DNA of 6,547 bases from Acidobacteriaceae bacterium (lineage in GTDB: Bacteria; Acidobacteriota; Terriglobia; Terriglobales; Acidobacteriaceae). Of this stretch, positions 5,687 through 6,547 are shown one piece after another (the first letter of the stretch is position 1; every line of letters begins with the position of its first letter). The notes under the pieces were generated by a model. That model did no database searches and was not told where the DNA came from. It saw only the letters and a program-made list of their open reading frames with translations. The position numbers were made by a program, and so were the translations under genes. Location: NCBI GenBank assembly GCA_003167305.1, contig PMTP01000145.1:1-6547 (forward strand). Reading direction: 5' to 3'.

Positions 5687-6547
5687 CTATTCAACGACAA
5701 AAGGCGCCGATTGCGCAATCTCTTGTTTCGAGATTGCGTCATTTATTTTGATCATCACCTTGTACTTACCTGGATCAAGCCCTGAGATCGGCAGCGTTTT
5801 CTCCACCGTCATCTGGTCGCTGTGAGCGCCCAGATCCTTGGAATCCAGTTGTTTTTCAAAAACCACGGTGTCTACGGCCGATGTGCTGGGGGTTGCGGGG
5901 GTGGTTTTGACGATCTGGTAAGTCACCGTGGCCTGATTGCTCTTGGTGGCCTCGTCAATGCCCAGGTTGTAAACCTGCATCCAGAAGCTGAGCTGCTGGC
6001 TGCGCCGGAATAGGACTGGGGGGTTCGGGTTGTTCGGGGTGGGGCTGCTCACGCGAGGGCGGATGAAAGTGTTGCCGATAATGAAGTTGCCGCTGCCGAT
6101 CTCGCGCGAAGAAACGGTGTTCATCTGATCGGCCAGGATCAGCGAGGAGGTGCCCAGCTTCTCGTCATGATAGGTGGGCACCTCGATGCCGCGGCCATAG
6201 TAGCCCAAATGGTCCGGGTTGTTCACGTCCTTGATGGCGATATCCAGGCGGTAGAGGCCGGGCTTCAGAGGCAGGGCTTTCCAGTAGACCGACTGGTGGT
6301 CAAGGCTCTTTTCCAGCAGCTCGGAGGGCTGCTCAACCTGGACAGAGTCCTCAAAGGTCTGCACCGTTTTATGTGTGAGGGTGGTCACCTTGCCCAGAAT
6401 GTTGACTACGCCCTTGGATACGCCGTCCTTGGTCACAAAGGTGATATCGCGGTTCTTCATCTGGATGGTGATCGGAACCAGCACCGTGCTATCAGTCACC
6501 TTGACAAAGTCGGTGCGCACGTCGAAGGGAAAGACGGGGCCGGAGAG
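5687..6547 (-). CDS. C-terminal part of a GWxTD-domain-type protein (5' end outside window)
   Basis: The frame is open from the window edge to TAG at 5687-5689, giving 286 residues, with the N-terminal part missing. The sequence resembles the C-terminal half of proteins annotated in Acidobacteriota as GWxTD-domain-containing: RTDFVKVTDSTVLVPITIQ, FVTKDGVSKGVVNILGKVTTL, QTFEDSV, YWKALPLKPGLYRLDIAIKDV, SSLILADQM, FWMQVYNLGIDEATK, and LDPGKYKVMIKINDAIS near the end. The GWxTD motif itself would lie upstream, out of the window, so the name rests on recalled resemblance. The segments look like beta-sandwich units, one around SVYWKALPLKPGLYRLDI and one near the C-terminus with another PGKY turn. 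The role of these proteins is not established; they are usually predicted to be exported. A GTG at 6520 is in frame but internal, since the open frame continues upstream with LSGPVFPFD. Confidence 0.72.
   Translation of the reverse strand, partial: LSGPVFPFDVRTDFVKVTDSTVLVPITIQMKNRDITFVTKDGVSKGVVNILGKVTTLTHKTVQTFEDSVQVEQPSELLEKSLDHQSVYWKALPLKPGLYRLDIAIKDVNNPDHLGYYGRGIEVPTYHDEKLGTSSLILADQMNTVSSREIGSGNFIIGNTFIRPRVSSPTPNNPNPPVLFRRSQQLSFWMQVYNLGIDEATKSNQATVTYQIVKTTPATPSTSAVDTVVFEKQLDSKDLGAHSDQMTVEKTLPISGLDPGKYKVMIKINDAISKQEIAQSAPFVVE

Noticed and set aside
5587..5742. N-terminal extension of the outer-membrane protein to an ATG at 5742
   Set aside because: It would overlap the end of the GWxTD-like gene by 56 bases and would place the signal peptide 52 residues inside the protein. 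The ATG at 5586 puts the signal at the N-terminus.

Overview
The window reads as a chromosomal segment of an Acidobacteriota bacterium, most likely class Terriglobia. This rests on three things: a C-terminal half that resembles the GWxTD-domain proteins typical of that phylum, an outer-membrane protein with a carboxypeptidase-regulatory-like domain of the kind abundant there, and a GC-rich composition with short AT-rich promoter gaps. It is an inference from protein resemblance, made without a database search.

Layout. Positions 1-690 (+) hold the 3' half of a type I glutamine synthetase gene. A 327-base gap follows, with two strong hairpins in its first part and, just before the next gene, an exact-period tandem repeat that looks like an operator. 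Positions 1018-3582 (+) encode a large Tat-exported protein with the features of an (alpha/alpha)6 six-hairpin glycoside hydrolase, probably acting on a carbohydrate outside the cytoplasm. It appears to be a single-gene transcription unit. Convergent to it, at 3678-3753 (-), is a complete tRNA-Lys(CTT) with encoded CCA. This tRNA has a good sigma70-like promoter at 3832-3860, and the leader between promoter and tRNA contains a terminator-like hairpin. Further right, both on the minus strand, are a 566-residue exported outer-membrane-type protein (3886-5586) and the 3' part of the GWxTD-like protein (5687-6547), separated by 100 bases.

The genes do not form one obvious pathway. Glutamine synthetase (nitrogen assimilation) and tRNA-Lys are housekeeping; the hydrolase is an accessory carbohydrate function; the two minus-strand proteins are envelope-associated. 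I saw no CRISPR array, transposase, integrase or duplicated tRNA end. The items most worth a second look are the unassigned hydrolase with a beta domain that seems inserted before its last barrel helix, the 20-bp-period repeat upstream of it, the tRNA leader hairpin, and the short Oar-like protein. I do not see a clear new multi-gene system here.
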